A stretch of 64,000 bases of DNA. It comes from Trichopria drosophilae. Taxonomy: Eukaryota; Arthropoda; Insecta; Hymenoptera; Diapriidae. The stretch covers positions 200,926,001-200,990,000 of the forward strand of contig CM059582.1 of NCBI GenBank assembly GCA_030407085.1, read 5' to 3'. The notes beneath the pieces were generated by a model. The model was not told where the DNA came from, made no database searches, and saw nothing but the letters and a program-made list of their open reading frames with translations. Made by a program: the position numbers and the translations under genes. This document shows positions 61,921 through 64,000 of this stretch, one piece after another (position 1 is the first letter of the stretch; each line of letters opens with the position of its first letter).

Positions 61921-64000
61921 GATTGATTAGGATTAATGGGTAGTATTTTAACCTAAAAAATACATTATATATTTATCATATTAAAATATATTATATAACT
62001 TATATTATAAAGATACTTTTATATTATAATTACAGCAATAGAGATACGATCCGAACCAACTGATATTGTTTAAGATTAAAGAAATAGTCTTAGTTGGAAA
62101 CATCGTCAAAATTGTAGAGAAAAAATTATTTTTCGGTTGTTACTTATTTTATTCTAGAGAAATATATTTTAAATCAATAATAATTAGTTTAGTAGTCAAT
62201 AACAATAAGAACGCCAATGAAAAATGCTAACTGCGGCAAGATATACTATTCAAAGTAAAGTTACCCTAAATACAGCTTTTTACACTAAGAAGTGATGAAA
62301 TATGACGATTATATGCTAATATAAATGCTAATCTGATGAAATGATTAGAACTGTCAATATTGAAATCAAATTTTTTTCCTAAGTCATATAGAGAAAGTGA
62401 ATCACCTGTTTGTCATCACTGTTTTCAGCTGCACTATCACTGCTATATTTATCAACTTTAGAATCGCTTCTACTTTATCATCACCGCATTTAACAGTAAT
62501 ATGAATTTCACACGATTTCTATAGACTTATTACTGCAGTCACGTATTTATAAGTATTGCAACTTTCATATTTTGCCGCGATTCCTCTGATGTAATTCATA
62601 CAAAAGTTACGTAAAACAACATGTAAAAATATAAACATAATCGCATATTTTTAACAATAAATTGTTTTCTGCAGGAACATTAAAATTTCCCGCCAAAAAT
62701 TGTCGCAGCGCCCTATATGAGTAGTGTTTTTTATTCGTCTCGAAATTACCGTTTAAATGAGCCCCCACTCGCTCTATGTTGCCATTTAAGATTTTCGGCC
62801 CCCCTCGAGCCCCCTGGTCCCTTTAGTAGGTAGGTGGGAGCGCCACCCTCCGCAGAAAGTAGATTTGTTGAAAAATCGTTTCACGTGTTTTAGCGTTTTT
62901 TCTTAATGTTGGAAGTTGTCGAAATATTTGATCGTCCTGGTACATGATTGACACCCTGTATGCATTTGTTGTACAATGTTTATACGATAATAATATACCT
63001 ACTCTTTCTCACATTATTTTACTACTATTACATGCTTGAAATAATGTAAATCGTTGATCAATTTAGAGTGTAACAGGATAACAAACTATTTATTTTTTCC
63101 TTTCTCTTGAAAATTCAGTTGATTGGCACTTTTTCTATGAAGTTGCTTTGCTTCCAAGCAATAGAATACTTCTAAGCAATAATGTACTTGATATTTATTA
63201 TTTAATCTATCAATAAATAAACGCGACGTAGCAATGTGATCGATACTAAATCTATTTAGGCCTTAACACAAAGTTGTGGCTTCTTCTTTTTTAAATATGA
63301 AGAATAAGAAAAGTGACTGTTTCGAAATACCACTTTTGGTGCAGACTCTTATTTACTGAAATATATATGAATCTAAATCAATTTGTTAAGTTAAATTATA
63401 AAGTCAGAAAGTATACAGCATTGTCGCTTAAGATTCAAATAAATATTTTTAACTCCTTCGACTCTAATGAAATTAATCGCAAATGTTCTGTTTTTTGAGC
63501 TTTACAACATCTTTTTTCCCCAACAGATTCGATTTAGCTAATTCACTAGATATCACAATTACTCTTTTTTGCAAAAAATATCTATAAATAACGTATTGCC
63601 TTTTTGAATTCAAATATTTTTCCTAATTTTAATTAATACTATTGTTTTTTTAACTGTATGGATGAAACTGGAGGGTGGTGCGTTTAAATATAATATAAAT
63701 AATACTGACAAGGGTTTATTGATGGGCAAAAGAGAAAAATTAATACAAAATTGTGACACAAACGTCCGACTCCATAATTTGAGTACTCTTCAGTGTATAA
63801 TTATTTTATTAGCATAACCGTTCAGGTCTATTTATGCTGTTTTCAGATACATTGCGTGTGTGCGTGTGCATATGCGTTTAGTACTTAGAATGCAATGAAT
63901 TTGATTTGAATTTTTTAACTGACGTTATGGCAATTTTTCCCCTCTAATTAGCTAGGGAATTATACAGTGGTGGTAAATTTAACATCTCTAGTCTTATGTT
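61921..64000. other. AT-rich sequence without recognisable gene; GC-rich patch at 62690-62860
   Basis: The patch near 62690-62860 (CGGCCCCCCTCGAGCCCC, GGTGGGAGCGCCACCC) stands out in composition and could be an old repeat tail or a regulatory block. A short GTGTGTGCGTGTGC run lies near 63855. The frame at 63313-63498 is not recognised. Confidence 0.35.

Noticed and set aside
1..64000. Prokaryotic features such as operons, CRISPR arrays or phage genes
   Set aside because: No dense coding, no regular spacer-repeat array and no ribosome-binding context; the window is eukaryotic.

Overview
This is eukaryotic, strongly AT-rich nuclear DNA with almost no protein-coding content. No open frame exceeds about 120 codons in 64 kb on either strand, and most short frames look like chance. 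The content is transposable-element remnants set in unique AT-rich sequence. A Penelope-like retroelement relic, many short inverted-repeat elements (MITEs), an internal (CCTAA)n motif (the arthropod TTAGG telomere unit) and a tRNA 3' end at the left edge point to an insect. A hymenopteran is my best guess, with low confidence. The window reads as a gene desert or a very large intron.

Layout. 1-36: 3' end of a tRNA gene cut by the window edge. 2015-4085: a minus-strand Penelope-like element with recognisable reverse transcriptase and GIY-YIG blocks, broken by frameshifts, whose 3' end runs into an inverted array of a CAGACATTTCAAAAA-type word. 4569-5213: a complete non-autonomous DNA element with terminal inverted repeats and an 8-bp target duplication. 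7401-7653: a GC-richer mariner-type MITE candidate. 11.9-15.6 kb: a long foldback, a duplicated block rich in AGGTCA half-sites, a GC-rich island with a cysteine-rich open frame, and a 122-bp tandem triplication. 16.3-17.2 kb: two adjacent inverted-repeat elements. 18.5-25.8 kb: a dispersed 'GGATCC..TTGAATTTTGAAA' repeat family, four short inverted-repeat elements and a 676-bp foldback. 29.1-29.5 kb: a TTAA-flanked MITE. 39.9-41.9 kb: a word-array element, a (TA)n tract and a 123-bp hairpin. 47.1-52.4 kb: three more word-array patches. 59.9-61.9 kb: a 200-bp inverted repeat followed by nested elements with CCCAGC..GCTGGG ends.

Between these lie several less AT-rich islands (about 9.4, 17.8, 19.8, 22.3, 23.6-24.0, 34.2-34.9, 41.2, 45.5, 50.8 and 59.3 kb). 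They have no plausible frame but look like the conserved non-coding blocks found around insect developmental genes; this is inference. No gene pathway can be reconstructed. The most unusual pattern is a set of inverted-repeat elements whose interiors are built from one short word repeated in both orientations. The word differs from element to element, but some words and CCCA/CCTAGC-like ends are shared between elements.
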